DNA of 64,000 nt from Nocardia abscessus NBRC 100374 (GTDB lineage: Bacteria > Actinomycetota > Actinomycetes > Mycobacteriales > Mycobacteriaceae). Below, piece after piece: positions 1-8,940 of this stretch (positions within the stretch are counted from its first letter, which is position 1; each line of letters starts with the position of its first letter). A model generated the notes under the pieces. It was not told where the DNA came from. It searched no databases and worked only from the letters and a program-made list of their open reading frames with translations. The position numbers and the translations under genes were made by a program. The stretch lies in assembly GCF_000308455.1 (NCBI RefSeq), contig NZ_BAFP01000062.1, forward strand, positions 1 through 64,000, written 5' to 3'.

Positions 1-32
1 TCGGACGCGAGCCATAAGGGGGCCGCGAACAC

Positions 33-51
33 CCAGCGCCGCAGGCGCTGG
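33..51. repeat. GCA-loop hairpin, copy 1 of 2
   Basis: A perfect 8-bp stem (CCAGCGCC / GGCGCTGG) closes a GCA triloop and is followed by AAAAACAAA. A sister hairpin 45 bp downstream has the same architecture and is preceded by the same CCGCGAACAC block, so this is a tandem repeat unit of about 45 bp. It could be a repeated palindromic element, or a terminator or processing structure for a gene left of the window. Confidence 0.6.
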
Positions 52-77
52 AAAAACAAACACAGCCCCGCGAACAC

Positions 78-96
78 GCCGTGCCGCAGGCACGGC
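78..96. repeat. GCA-loop hairpin, copy 2 of 2
   Basis: A perfect 8-bp stem (GCCGTGCC / GGCACGGC) with the same GCA triloop and a following AAAA. The outer stem bases differ from copy 1 but remain paired, that is, they covary between copies. It ends 12 nt before the GTG start of the first gene and occupies the place of its ribosome binding site, for which no clear purine-rich sequence is visible. Confidence 0.6.
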
Positions 97-108
97 AAAA
101 TCAATACA

Positions 109-693
109 GTGCGCATCTTCCTGGCCGGTGCGACCGGCGTAATCGGAGTCCGCTTGCTTCCGCTGCTGATCGAGGCGGGGCACGAGGTCGCGGGGATGAC
201 CCGGTCGGCGGCGAAGGTCGACCAGTTGCGGGCGGCGGGCGCGGAGCCGGTGGTGTGCGACGTCTACGACGCGGATGCCCTGATCGCCGCGGTGGTCGGG
301 TGGGGCTCCGAAATGGTGATGCATCAGCTCACCGACTTGCCGGACGACGCGGCGCTGCTGCCGGAGCGGGCCGAGGCGAACGCGCGTATCCGCACCGAGG
401 GCACCCGTAATTTGATCGCCGCCGCGCGGGCGGCCGACGCCAAGCGCTTCCTGGCGCAGAGCATCGCCTGGGAGCCGCCCGCGGGGCGGGGCGCGGTGAT
501 CCAGGAGCACGAAGCGGCCGTGCTCGACTTCGACGGCGTGGTGGTGAAGTACGGCCAGTTCTACGGGCCGGGAACCTATTACCAGACCGAACTTCCCCCG
601 CATCCGCGTGTGCACGTCGACGATGCCGCGGAGCGGACGATTCCGCTGCTCGACGCGTCGAGCGGTGTGGTGATCGTCGCCGACGCGTCCTGA
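109..693 (+). CDS. Short NAD(P)-binding epimerase-like protein
   Basis: A 194-residue protein of the extended SDR (NAD-dependent epimerase/dehydratase) type. It opens with the nucleotide-binding motif GATGVIG at about residues 7-13 and continues with a Rossmann fold. Full-length relatives, such as the gene at 38038-38973 in this window, have about 310 residues. Here the substrate-binding half is shortened: after the YGQFYGPG segment the chain skips directly to HVDDAA and ends soon after. It starts with GTG directly behind two hairpins and lacks a clear ribosome binding site. It may be a reduced, possibly non-catalytic member or a decaying gene. The substrate is unknown. Confidence 0.75.
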   Translation: MRIFLAGATGVIGVRLLPLLIEAGHEVAGMTRSAAKVDQLRAAGAEPVVCDVYDADALIAAVVGWGSEMVMHQLTDLPDDAALLPERAEANARIRTEGTRNLIAAARAADAKRFLAQSIAWEPPAGRGAVIQEHEAAVLDFDGVVVKYGQFYGPGTYYQTELPPHPRVHVDDAAERTIPLLDASSGVVIVADAS

Positions 694-699
694 CGCAGG

Positions 700-1845
700 T
701 CAGGAGGCGCAGGGGCCGGTGTCGACGGCCCGGTCGGATCGCCACGAGTGGTCGAGACGATCGAGAATCTCCGGCAGGCTCGTGGCGAATCCGACGCTGC
801 TGTTGTTCTCGTCGACGCCGAACACGATGCCCAGCACGCGGCCGTCGCGGTCGACGAGCGGTCCGCCCGAGTTCCCGTGCTGGATCGAGCCGTCCAGCGT
901 GTAGATCTCGCGTTCACCGAGACCGGTGCGGTAGATGTCGCGCACCTGGCGCGCGGCCCGGCTGCGCACCCGGGTGGCGGACGCGGTGTAGGACCCGCCC
1001 CTCGGGTAGCCGAGCGCGATCGCGTCGGCGCCGGGCCCCGCGGCTTCGGGCGCGACGGTGAGGGCGGGCGCGGCGAGGCCCGGGACGGCGAGCACCGCGA
1101 TGTCCATGATCGGATCGAACTGCACGACGATCGCGGTGAGCGGCCCGTTCGCGGCGTCGACGGAGACCTTGCTGGATCCGGCGACGACGTGGGCGTTGGT
1201 CAGCACTCGTTCCGGCGCGATGACGAATCCGGAGCCGGATTGGCGCACGCCGCAGGTCGGTGCCAGGTCCTGGACGCGAAGCACGCTCGGGCGCAGTTCG
1301 GCGGGCAGCGGCCCGTCGACGATGCCGGGGTCGGGTGGCGCGAGCGGCCGGGCGAGCCCGGCGTCCACGATCGGCGCGGTGAGCACCTCGGACAGGCCGG
1401 ACAGCCAGAACGGCGCGATCTCGTCGACGGTCCGCACGGTCGCCGAATCGCGCACCAGAGTGGCGGATTCCATCGGCGCGGCGAACAACCACACCACCAG
1501 GGGGACCGCGAGCGTATGCAGAACGGACCCGCAGAGCGCGTCCGCGCGTCGCGTGACGGGATCGGAAACCGCCGCACTCGCGGCGCGTCCGGCCCGGTGC
1601 CCGGCGATCGCGCCGAACGCGACCAATCCGACGATCACCGTCAGCGCGAGCAGTAGCCTTACGGCGCCCGGGGAAAGGTGGCCGAAAGCCGTCGCGCAGA
1701 GCGCCGCGCCGAGAATCGCACCTGCCAGGGCGCCCGCGAAACCGGGCAGTCCCACGATCGCGCCGCGGCGCCAGCCGAGCACCGCCGCGGCCACGAGGGT
1801 GCCGAGCACGGCGAGATCCAGCCAGTTCGGCAAGGTCAACGCCAT
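700..1845 (-). CDS. marP: MarP-like membrane-anchored serine protease
   Basis: A 381-residue protein with four predicted N-terminal membrane helices (CvpA/colicin V production-like region, about residues 8-120) followed by a periplasmic trypsin-like domain. The catalytic triad is visible: His219 in TNAHVV, Asp248 in MDIAVL and Ser326 in GNSGGP. The His-Asp spacing of 29 and Asp-Ser spacing of 78 fit M. tuberculosis MarP (Rv3671c). Members help the cell keep its cytoplasmic pH and survive acid and oxidative stress by cleaving cell-envelope proteins. A pair of cysteines (CGVR near residue 198 and a C-terminal Cys) could form the stabilising disulfide typical of the family. It is convergent with the preceding gene, leaving 6 nt between the stops. 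Confidence 0.93.
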   Translation of the reverse strand: MALTLPNWLDLAVLGTLVAAAVLGWRRGAIVGLPGFAGALAGAILGAALCATAFGHLSPGAVRLLLALTVIVGLVAFGAIAGHRAGRAASAAVSDPVTRRADALCGSVLHTLAVPLVVWLFAAPMESATLVRDSATVRTVDEIAPFWLSGLSEVLTAPIVDAGLARPLAPPDPGIVDGPLPAELRPSVLRVQDLAPTCGVRQSGSGFVIAPERVLTNAHVVAGSSKVSVDAANGPLTAIVVQFDPIMDIAVLAVPGLAAPALTVAPEAAGPGADAIALGYPRGGSYTASATRVRSRAARQVRDIYRTGLGEREIYTLDGSIQHGNSGGPLVDRDGRVLGIVFGVDENNSSVGFATSLPEILDRLDHSWRSDRAVDTGPCAS

Positions 1846-1987
1846 ACTCCCGTCGCTGCTGATGAAGAACGGCGACGGACTCGTCGTCGGCCGTACCGTC
1901 GCCGCCCGGCTATAACCCGGCTAGCGAGTCGGCAACGGTCGAGCCGCTAATCTAATCAGCTATTCGAGCTGCGGCAACCATGTTGCT

Positions 1988-4696
1988 CTACGCCGTGGGC
2001 TGGGTGGCCAGCGCTCGCCGGGCATACGCGCGCACGTCGGCATCGGAGTCGTCGATCGCGGTGCGCAGCGCGTCGTGCGCGGCGGGCAGCTCCGGCCACG
2101 CTGACAGCGACAATACCGCCGCCTTTCGGACGTCGAGATGCGGATCGTTCAGCGCCACAGCCAGGATCGGCACCGCGAGGTCCGGGTCGGCGCCTGCGAG
2201 CCCGCGCGCCGCACCCACCCGGATCTGCCAGGCCGAGTGACGCAAGGCCTCCGCCAGCGCCGTGACATCCGCCGAACCGGCGCCCAACTGGGCGAACGCG
2301 GTCAGCGCCGCGGCGCGAACCAGCGGGTCCTGGTCGTCGGCGAGGCGACGGAGAGCCTCGACGCCACCGTCGCCGATGGCGGCCAGGCCCTGGGCGACGG
2401 CGATGCGCACTTCCCGGTTGGCGTCGGCGGCTACGGTGGCGACGCCGTCGCGGTCGTTCAGCGAGACCAGCGCGCGGACCGCCTCGATGCGCACGCGATG
2501 GTCCGTGTCCGCCAGTGCGGCGCGATACTGCGCCGAGTCGCCCGCCCGCAGGGCGCGCAACAGATCGAGCACGGTGGATCGCACGATCGGGTCGGCCGAA
2601 CCGAGCCGGTCGGAAAGCCCGATCGCGGAGGGCAAGACCTCGACGAGTTCCCGCAGGCTCGCCGCGGCCGCGCGCCGGACCGCGGCCGCCTCGTCGTCCA
2701 AGGCGTCGCCGAGGGCGGTCGCGAAACCCTCGGGGGTGTGCTCGGTGAGCACCGAGATCGCCGCGGCTCGTACGCCGGCGTCCGGATCCGTCAGATAGGC
2801 CGACAATTGCGCCACGGTGGGCTCGTCGAGCGCGAGCAGCGCGACGATCCTGGGCGATGGGGGAGTCGCGGGCTGTGCAGCACCGGCTCCGGCCCGATCC
2901 TGCTCAGCGGCGACGCCGGTATGCGGCGCACGGCCTGCGATGTGGTGCGGCTGGTGCACCGGCACCGCTTCGGCATCGGCCGAGGGCAGGTCGTCGAGCC
3001 CGGGCACCGGAACCAGGTACGGCGCCACCGGCCGTTTCAGGAACGCCATGGTTCCGTCGGGGTTCTTGCGCAGGTTGAGGTGGTATCGCCATTCGACATC
3101 GTCGCGTTCGGGTAGGTCGGCGCGCTCGTGGTAGAGGCCCCAACGGGATTCTGTCCTGGTCAGTGAGCTGCGGGCGGCCATCTCGGCGCAGTCGCGGATG
3201 AACGACACCTCCACCGCGCGCATCAGCTCGTGCGGGGTGCGCGCGCCGATGCCCTCGATCTCTCCCCGCATCCGGTCGAAGGTCTCCACCGCGATGGCCA
3301 GCTTCGTGGCCGTCTTGGGCGGCGCCACATAGTCGTTCACGAAACGGCGTAGCTTGTATTCGACCTGCGGCTGCGGCGGCCCGTCCGGATGGCGCAGCGG
3401 GCGGTAGATCAGCTCGTGCGCGTCGGTGAGCTGGTCCTCGGGCAGCTCGGCCGGGGCCGTGACCTCCTCCAGCGTGGACGCCGCGTGCGCGCCGGCGAGA
3501 TCTCCGAAGACGAACGCGCCGATCATGTAGTTGTGCGGCACGCACGCCAGATCGCCCGCCGCGTACAGGCCGGGCACGGTGGTGCGCGCGTGCTCGTCGA
3601 CCCACACGCCGGAGGCGGAGTGTCCACTGCACAGGCCGATTTCGGAGATGTGCATCTCGATGTCGTGGGTGCGGTAGTCGTGGCCGCGGTTGGCGTGGAA
3701 GGTGCCGCGGGTCGGGCGCTCGGTGGTGTGCAGGATGCCTTCGAGGGTGCTCAGCGTCTCGTCGGGGAGGTGTGAGACCTTGAGGTAGATGGGCCCTCGG
3801 GCGGATTCGATCTCCCGCTTGACCTCGGCCATCATCTGGCCGGACCAGTAGTCGGAGTCGACGAAGCGTTCGCCGTCGGCGTTGACCTGGTAGCCGCCGA
3901 AGGGATTGGCGACGTACGCGCAGGCCGGGCCGTTGTAGTCCTTGATCAGCGGATTGATCTGGAAGCACTCGATGCCGCTGAGTTCGGCGCCCGCGTGGTA
4001 GGCCATCGAGTAGCCGTCGCCGGCGTTCGTCGGATTCTCGTAGGTGCCGTACAGGTATCCACTGGAGGGCAGCCCTAGCCTGCCGCACGGTCCGGTCGCC
4101 AGGATCACCGCCTTGGCGCCGACGGCGACGAATTCGCCGGTGCGAGTGTGCAGGGCGGCGGCGCCGACGGCGCGTCCGTTGTCGGTGAGCACGCGCACCG
4201 GCATGAGCCGGTTCTCGATGCGGATCCGCTCGCGCATCTTGCGCTGGCGCAGCACGCGATACAGCGCCTTCTTGACGTCCTTGCCCTCGGGCATGGGCAG
4301 CACGTACGAGCCGGAGCGGTGCACCCGGCGCACCGCGTACTCGCCGTACTCGTCCTTCTCGAACTTCACGCCGTAGCGCTCGAGCCGCTGCACCATGGCG
4401 AAACCACGCGTCGCGGTCTGGTACACCGTGCGCTGGTCGACTATGCCGTCATTGGCCCTGGTGATCTCGGCGACGTAGTCCTCCGGTTCGGCCTTGCCGG
4501 GGATCACGGCGTTGTTCACGCCGTCCATGCCCATGGCCAGCGCACCGGAGTGCCGCACGTGCGCCTTCTCCAGCAGCAGCACGTTCGCGCCCTGCTCGGC
4601 CGCGGTGAGCGCGGCCATCGTGCCCGCGGTGCCGCCGCCGATGACGAGGACGTCGCAGTCCAGCCGAATCCGTTCCGACAGCGGCGGAATGTTCAC
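1988..4696 (-). CDS. AsfA/AprA-like flavoprotein reductase fused to HEAT repeats
   Basis: A 902-residue protein. The N-terminal FAD-binding motif (VLVIGGGTAG, residues 16-25) and about 600 residues match the fumarate reductase / succinate dehydrogenase / APS-reductase alpha flavoprotein family. Roughly residues 650-900 are HEAT-like helical repeats (repeated D-x-D-x-x-V-R-x-x-A pattern), an unusual C-terminal addition. The GTG start at 4696 overlaps the ATPase stop (GTGA), which rules out the longer upstream frame. With the adjacent ferredoxin and sulfonate-type transporter, the best functional parallel is AsfA of aryl-sulfonate desulfurisation operons: electrons from the ferredoxin would drive a reductive step on an organosulfur substrate. 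The substrate is inferred from context only. Confidence 0.85.
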   Translation of the reverse strand: MNIPPLSERIRLDCDVLVIGGGTAGTMAALTAAEQGANVLLLEKAHVRHSGALAMGMDGVNNAVIPGKAEPEDYVAEITRANDGIVDQRTVYQTATRGFAMVQRLERYGVKFEKDEYGEYAVRRVHRSGSYVLPMPEGKDVKKALYRVLRQRKMRERIRIENRLMPVRVLTDNGRAVGAAALHTRTGEFVAVGAKAVILATGPCGRLGLPSSGYLYGTYENPTNAGDGYSMAYHAGAELSGIECFQINPLIKDYNGPACAYVANPFGGYQVNADGERFVDSDYWSGQMMAEVKREIESARGPIYLKVSHLPDETLSTLEGILHTTERPTRGTFHANRGHDYRTHDIEMHISEIGLCSGHSASGVWVDEHARTTVPGLYAAGDLACVPHNYMIGAFVFGDLAGAHAASTLEEVTAPAELPEDQLTDAHELIYRPLRHPDGPPQPQVEYKLRRFVNDYVAPPKTATKLAIAVETFDRMRGEIEGIGARTPHELMRAVEVSFIRDCAEMAARSSLTRTESRWGLYHERADLPERDDVEWRYHLNLRKNPDGTMAFLKRPVAPYLVPVPGLDDLPSADAEAVPVHQPHHIAGRAPHTGVAAEQDRAGAGAAQPATPPSPRIVALLALDEPTVAQLSAYLTDPDAGVRAAAISVLTEHTPEGFATALGDALDDEAAAVRRAAAASLRELVEVLPSAIGLSDRLGSADPIVRSTVLDLLRALRAGDSAQYRAALADTDHRVRIEAVRALVSLNDRDGVATVAADANREVRIAVAQGLAAIGDGGVEALRRLADDQDPLVRAAALTAFAQLGAGSADVTALAEALRHSAWQIRVGAARGLAGADPDLAVPILAVALNDPHLDVRKAAVLSLSAWPELPAAHDALRTAIDDSDADVRAYARRALATQPTA

Positions 4697-5433
4697 AGTC
4701 TCTCCAAGATCTCGGCCTTCGTCGCGGACCGATCGATCGCGTCCCGCGGGCTGGGCACCGGCACCAGCGCCCGCAGCGTGCCGCCGCCGAGCACCGCGAT
4801 GCGGTCGCCGAGCAGCAGGGCCTCGTCGAGATCGTGGGTGACGAAGACGATGGTGGTGGGGTGGGCGCGCCAGGTCTGGATGAGCAGGCGCTGCATGGTT
4901 TCTCTGGTCTGGGTGTCCAGTGCGCCGAACGGCTCGTCCATCAGCACCGCGCGCGGCGCGGCGGCCAGGCTGCGCGCGAGCTGGACGCGCTGGCGCATGC
5001 CGCCGGACAGGTCGCGGGGCAGGTAGTCGGCGTATCCGGTGAGCCCGACCTCGTCCACCCAGTGCAGGGCGGTGGAGCGCCGCTGGGCGCGGGGTGTGCC
5101 GCGCAGGCGCAGGGCGAGTTCGATGTTCTGCCGCACGGTGCGCCACGGCAGCAACGCGTCGTCCTGGAAGACCAGGGCGCGGTCGGCCGCCGGGCCGGTG
5201 ACGGGATCGCCGTCGGCCAGGATGGCGCCCCCTTCCGGGACGCGCAGTCCGGCGATCGCGCGCAGCAAGGTCGACTTGCCGCACCCGGATTTGCCGACCA
5301 CGACGAGGATTTCCCCCGGCGCGATCGCCAAGTCCAGTCCGTCGAGCACCGGTTCGCCGCCGAAGGCGATCCGGACGCCGGTGAGGCTCAGACGCATTCC
5401 GGTCGATGCCGGTGCGTCGATCATCGTGGTCAT
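4693..5433 (-). CDS. ABC transporter ATPase, nitrate/sulfonate/taurine type
   Basis: A 246-residue ATPase of the SsuB/TauB/NrtD family, with Walker A GKSGCGKS near residue 48, signature LSGGMRQR near residue 145, Walker B VLMDEP, and a switch His in THD. It powers uptake through the permease encoded directly upstream. The start ATG overlaps the permease stop and the stop overlaps the flavoprotein start, both as 4-nt overlaps, so translation is probably coupled. The family usually serves sulfonates, taurine or nitrate; the neighbouring desulfurisation-type genes favour an organosulfur compound. Confidence 0.92.
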   Translation of the reverse strand: MTTMIDAPASTGMRLSLTGVRIAFGGEPVLDGLDLAIAPGEILVVVGKSGCGKSTLLRAIAGLRVPEGGAILADGDPVTGPAADRALVFQDDALLPWRTVRQNIELALRLRGTPRAQRRSTALHWVDEVGLTGYADYLPRDLSGGMRQRVQLARSLAAAPRAVLMDEPFGALDTQTRETMQRLLIQTWRAHPTTIVFVTHDLDEALLLGDRIAVLGGGTLRALVPVPSPRDAIDRSATKAEILERL

Positions 5434-6287
5434 GCTTCGACCTCCCTGGGCAGCCAGCGGGTGATGCGGCGGCCGGCCAGCTCGACCAGCCCCGATGTCG
5501 CGAAACCGAGGACGCCGATGGTGATCATGCCGACGAACACCGCCGGATAGTCCACGATGGTGTACGCCTGCCAGGTGCGGTAGCCCACGCCAAGGCGCCC
5601 GGAGATCATCTCGGCGGAGATCAGGCAGATCCACGCCACGCCGACGCCGACCGACAGTCCGCTGAAGACGCCGGGCAGAATGCCGGGAACCACCACGCGC
5701 GCGAGCACGTCCAGCCGGGACGCGCCCAGCGTGCGCACCGCGTCCTCCCAGATCGTGGGCAGCGCCCGCACCGCGTGCCGGGTGCTGACCAGCACCGGGA
5801 ACAGCGACGCGGTGAAGGTGATGAACACGATGCCGGACTCGTCGCTGGGGAACAGCAGGATCGCGACCGGAACCAAGGCGATAGCCGGAATCGGCCGGAC
5901 CAGTTCGGCCAGCGGGCCGAAGGTGTCGGCGAGCATCCGCGACCGGCCCAGGCCGATGCCCGCGAGCACGCCGACCACCGCGGCCAGGCCGAAGCCGGTG
6001 ACGATCCGCAGCAGCGACTGCGCGATATCCAGGTAGTACTGGTCGGCGCGCAACTGCGTGCCGAATTCGGCGACGATCTCGGTGACGGTGGGCAGCGTGT
6101 CGAACCGCAGGCCCGCCCGCACGTTGTTGACCGTGAGCAGCTGCCACAGACCGACCGCGACGGCGACCGAGGCGACCCGCAGCAGGCGCGAGCGCCATGC
6201 CGACCGCGGGGCCGGGGCGGCGTCCGCTCGGGTCGCGACGGGTTGCGCCGCGGCTCGCACGGCCGGGGCGGTGAGTTCGCTGGTCAT
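5430..6287 (-). CDS. ABC transporter permease, SsuC/TauC family
   Basis: A 285-residue inner-membrane protein with six predicted transmembrane helices and the BPD_transp_1 signature around the EAA loop (DAVRTLGAS near residue 185). The N-terminal 30 residues are Ala/Pro-rich and cytoplasmic. It is the channel partner of the neighbouring ATPase and receives substrate from the lipoprotein receptor. It overlaps both neighbours by 4 nt. Confidence 0.92.
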   Translation of the reverse strand: MTSELTAPAVRAAAQPVATRADAAPAPRSAWRSRLLRVASVAVAVGLWQLLTVNNVRAGLRFDTLPTVTEIVAEFGTQLRADQYYLDIAQSLLRIVTGFGLAAVVGVLAGIGLGRSRMLADTFGPLAELVRPIPAIALVPVAILLFPSDESGIVFITFTASLFPVLVSTRHAVRALPTIWEDAVRTLGASRLDVLARVVVPGILPGVFSGLSVGVGVAWICLISAEMISGRLGVGYRTWQAYTIVDYPAVFVGMITIGVLGFATSGLVELAGRRITRWLPREVEA

Positions 6288-7708
6288 CCGCGTACTTCCG
6301 TGACGGCCTGGTCGTAGGTGACCGGAATGGCGGACGGATGCGCCTGCCGGTAGCGCTGCGCGGCGGCAGCGGTGGTGAAGGGCAGGTAGGCGGCGCCGTC
6401 ACGCAGCCAGATCGACTTGTCGGCGAACCACCGCGTGCCGAGTTCGGTATCCGGGATGTAGGCGGCGCGGATCGTCTTACCCTGCGCTTTCGCGGCCTGG
6501 ATCGCGCGCAGCAGGCAGGTCGGGTCCGCGGCCGGTTGCGGCTTCGGCGCGCCGTCCAGCCAGAGTTCGCCGGCCAGTACGGGGTTCTCCGCCGCGGTGC
6601 CGCAGACAGGGTCGGTGCCGGTGACCCGGGTGGGGTTGGTGGTGGAGGCCAGATCGCGGTCGTAGTCGCGGCCGGTCTCCGCGAACGCCTTGCGCAGCGC
6701 GGCGTCGTCGACGAACCGGTCGATGTCCAGCTCCGCGAAGTCGCCGATCGACTTCAGGTACGCCACATCACCTTTGAGCGCCGCGCTCAGGCTCGTCTTG
6801 AGCGTGGTGTCGAAACTCGTTCCGCCGGGACCGTTGTAGAGGTACACCACCTCCTGGGGCAGTCCGGACCCGTCGGCGACGATCTTCGCGGCCTCGAACG
6901 GCTTCTCCTGCAGGAACTGGGTGGCGTCCAGTTGTGCGCCGAGGAACGCCTGGAGCACCTCCGGGTGATCGGCGGCGTACGCGCGCCGGGCCACCACGCC
7001 GTGGAAGGTCGGCACGCCGAGTTCGGCGCCGTCGTAGAGCAGCTTGGCCTTGTTCTGGAAGACGACCAGACCGGGCCACGCGACGAACTGCGACAGCGCG
7101 CCCACCTGGCGGGACTCCAGGGCGGTCGCGCCGACCTGCGGCTGCTGGTTCAGCACCTCCATGCCCTTGGCCGGATCGATCCCGGCCCGCGACAGCGCCT
7201 GCACCAGCGTGCCGTGCCCGGCCGAGCCCACGCTGGCCGAGATCTTCTGCCCGGCCAGGTCGCCGATGCCGGTGGCGGCCGAATCGTTCGGCACGACCAC
7301 CATGTTCAGCGCGCCCTTGGGGTTGTACCCGGTGACCGACACCAGTTCGGTGCGCGCGCGCTCGTTGGCTTGGGTGCGGGAGCCGTTGATCAGCAACGGG
7401 TAGTCGCCCATCGATCCGATGTCGATCTTCTCGGCCACCATTTGCGCGGTGATCGGCGCGCCGGTGTCGTAGTCCTGCCACTCGACCTGGTACTTCGCGC
7501 CGCCGTTGTCGGTGATCTTCTGTAGGCGCTGCTCGAGGTAGCCCTGCGCGCGCAACAGGGTTCCCGCGGTGACGGTGTTGATGGTCTTGGACTGGTAGCC
7601 GACGACCACCTTGACGGTGCCGGCGGGGGTGGCGTCGGTCTGCTCCAGCGAGCACCCGGTCAGCGCGAGGGCGGCGGCGAGCAGGACGGGGACGAGTTTT
7701 GCTTTCAT
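6284..7708 (-). CDS. Substrate-binding lipoprotein of the sulfonate-type ABC transporter
   Basis: A 474-residue extracytoplasmic receptor. A lipoprotein signal peptide ends in the lipobox LTGC, with Cys19 as the lipidated residue. The body is NMT1/SsuA-like. It is about 130 residues longer than typical SsuA (about 320); the extra C-terminal stretch (about residues 345-474) has two further cysteines and an IWLRDGAAYLPF segment. It sits between ferredoxin and permease genes in the same operon, so it probably captures the organosulfur substrate. The function of the extension is unknown. Confidence 0.87.
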   Translation of the reverse strand: MKAKLVPVLLAAALALTGCSLEQTDATPAGTVKVVVGYQSKTINTVTAGTLLRAQGYLEQRLQKITDNGGAKYQVEWQDYDTGAPITAQMVAEKIDIGSMGDYPLLINGSRTQANERARTELVSVTGYNPKGALNMVVVPNDSAATGIGDLAGQKISASVGSAGHGTLVQALSRAGIDPAKGMEVLNQQPQVGATALESRQVGALSQFVAWPGLVVFQNKAKLLYDGAELGVPTFHGVVARRAYAADHPEVLQAFLGAQLDATQFLQEKPFEAAKIVADGSGLPQEVVYLYNGPGGTSFDTTLKTSLSAALKGDVAYLKSIGDFAELDIDRFVDDAALRKAFAETGRDYDRDLASTTNPTRVTGTDPVCGTAAENPVLAGELWLDGAPKPQPAADPTCLLRAIQAAKAQGKTIRAAYIPDTELGTRWFADKSIWLRDGAAYLPFTTAAAAQRYRQAHPSAIPVTYDQAVTEVRG

Positions 7709-7720
7709 CGGTCTTCCAGA

Positions 7721-7948
7721 TCAGCGGAGCAAGTAGGGCATATTGACGGTGACGGCGCCGGTGGGGCAGCGGGCCGCGCACGGACCGCAGTACCAGCACT
7801 CGTCCACGTGCATGAAGGCCTTGCCGTTGTCGGGGTTGATGGCCAGCGAGTCGAGCGGGCAGATCTCGACGCACAGCGTGCATCCCTGGATACACAGCGA
7901 CTCGTCGATGGTGACGGGGATGTCGGCGCGCTGGTTCACGAGTGCCAT
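7721..7948 (-). CDS. 2[4Fe-4S] ferredoxin, AsfB/AprB-like
   Basis: A 75-residue ferredoxin with two cysteine clusters, CIQGCTLCVEICP (about residues 19-31) and CWYCGPCAARCP (about residues 51-62), which can hold two [4Fe-4S] clusters. The combination with an AprA-like flavoprotein mirrors APS reductase AprBA and the AsfA/AsfB pair of sulfonate desulfurisation; it presumably feeds electrons to the flavoprotein at 1988-4696. Its ATG immediately abuts the stop of the GntR gene, so it is the second gene of the operon. Confidence 0.9.
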   Translation of the reverse strand: MALVNQRADIPVTIDESLCIQGCTLCVEICPLDSLAINPDNGKAFMHVDECWYCGPCAARCPTGAVTVNMPYLLR

Positions 7949-8734
7949 CTAGAGGACCTTCCATTCGGGAGTGCTGCGGGTGAGGCTGCCGCGCATGGTG
8001 ATGCGGTCGCCGCGCATGCGGATGTACTCCAGGTCGACCGGGCGGCCGTCGTCGAGCCGGGTCAGTCGTTCCAGCATCAGCAGCGGCGCGCCGCCGGGGA
8101 CGTCGAGGGTGGAGGCGGTGTGCGGGTCGGCGGGCACCGCTTCCAAGGCGAGGTCGGCCGAGCCGAGCGAATGGCCGCTGATGCGTTCCAGCAGGACGAA
8201 GACGTCGGTGTGCTCGAGGTCGTGGCCGAGTACCTCGGTGCCGATGTCGGGCACGAGGTAGGTCAGGTCGAGGCTCAGCGGCAGATCTGCGAGGTAGCGC
8301 AGGCGCTCCAGGTAGACCACGCGCTCGCCCGGTGCGAGACCGAGCCTGCGGGCGACGGCGGGCGGTGCGGCGACGTGCATCGCCGCGCGCACCTCGTTGC
8401 GCACGGTGCCGTGGCCCTTGAAGGTCTCCTGCAAGCCCAGCAGCGCGTCCAGGCCGTGGTCGTACTTGCGGGTGGCTACCCGGGTGCCCACCTTGGGCGC
8501 CCGGTCGATCAAGCCCTCGTCCTTCAACAGCGCCAAGGCGTCGCGGACGGTATTGCGCGAGGCACCGTATTCGGCGGCGAGTTCCTGTTCACTCGGCAGC
8601 GCTCCGTCGAAGGCGCCCGCGTGCAGTTGGTGGCGCAAGATGTCGGCCACCCGCCGCGCCTGATCGGCGCGCAATTGCCGCACCGGCGTGGGTTCCGCTG
8701 CCACTTTCTCCGCCTTACTGTCGCTGACCTGCAC
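7949..8734 (-). CDS. GntR-family (HutC/UTRA) transcriptional regulator
   Basis: A 261-residue regulator with an N-terminal winged helix-turn-helix (QELAAEYGASRNTVRDAL near residue 55) and a C-terminal UTRA ligand-binding domain (about residues 115-255, containing LERLRYLADLPLSLDLTYL). It starts at GTG and is the first gene of the sulfonate-type operon, with no gap before the ferredoxin gene. It probably represses the operon until a substrate-related ligand binds the UTRA domain. Confidence 0.9.
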   Translation of the reverse strand: MQVSDSKAEKVAAEPTPVRQLRADQARRVADILRHQLHAGAFDGALPSEQELAAEYGASRNTVRDALALLKDEGLIDRAPKVGTRVATRKYDHGLDALLGLQETFKGHGTVRNEVRAAMHVAAPPAVARRLGLAPGERVVYLERLRYLADLPLSLDLTYLVPDIGTEVLGHDLEHTDVFVLLERISGHSLGSADLALEAVPADPHTASTLDVPGGAPLLMLERLTRLDDGRPVDLEYIRMRGDRITMRGSLTRSTPEWKVL

Positions 8735-8775
8735 GAATAGCGACGATAACGGGATTGCGGCCGTGGATTTGCCGG

Positions 8776-8789
8776 CGTCGGCACCGACG
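8776..8789. promoter_or_regulatory. Palindrome upstream of the GntR-asf-like operon
   Basis: CGTCGG-CA-CCGACG, 6-bp perfect arms, lies about 45 bp upstream of the GntR start in the 206-bp gap that must carry the operon promoter. It is a candidate operator for the GntR protein. In GC-rich DNA a 6-bp dyad can arise by chance. Confidence 0.3.
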
Positions 8790-8940
8790 AAAATCAGGGG
8801 ATGTTATTGCGCCGTGTGCTTCGCGGCCCGACCTGGCGATATGCGCGGCGGTCCGGCCAATACGCCACATAGGACGCGGGCGGCCGAATTTCGATCACAG
8901 CGATTCGAAAGCGGGGTCGCGCGGCCCGCGCGGTGCGAAT

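Noticed and set aside
4697..5284. In-frame upstream extension of the flavoprotein gene
   Set aside because: It is antiparallel in style to real protein (Arg/Pro/His-rich) and lies wholly within the ABC ATPase gene; the GTGA overlap at 4693-4696 gives a proper start.
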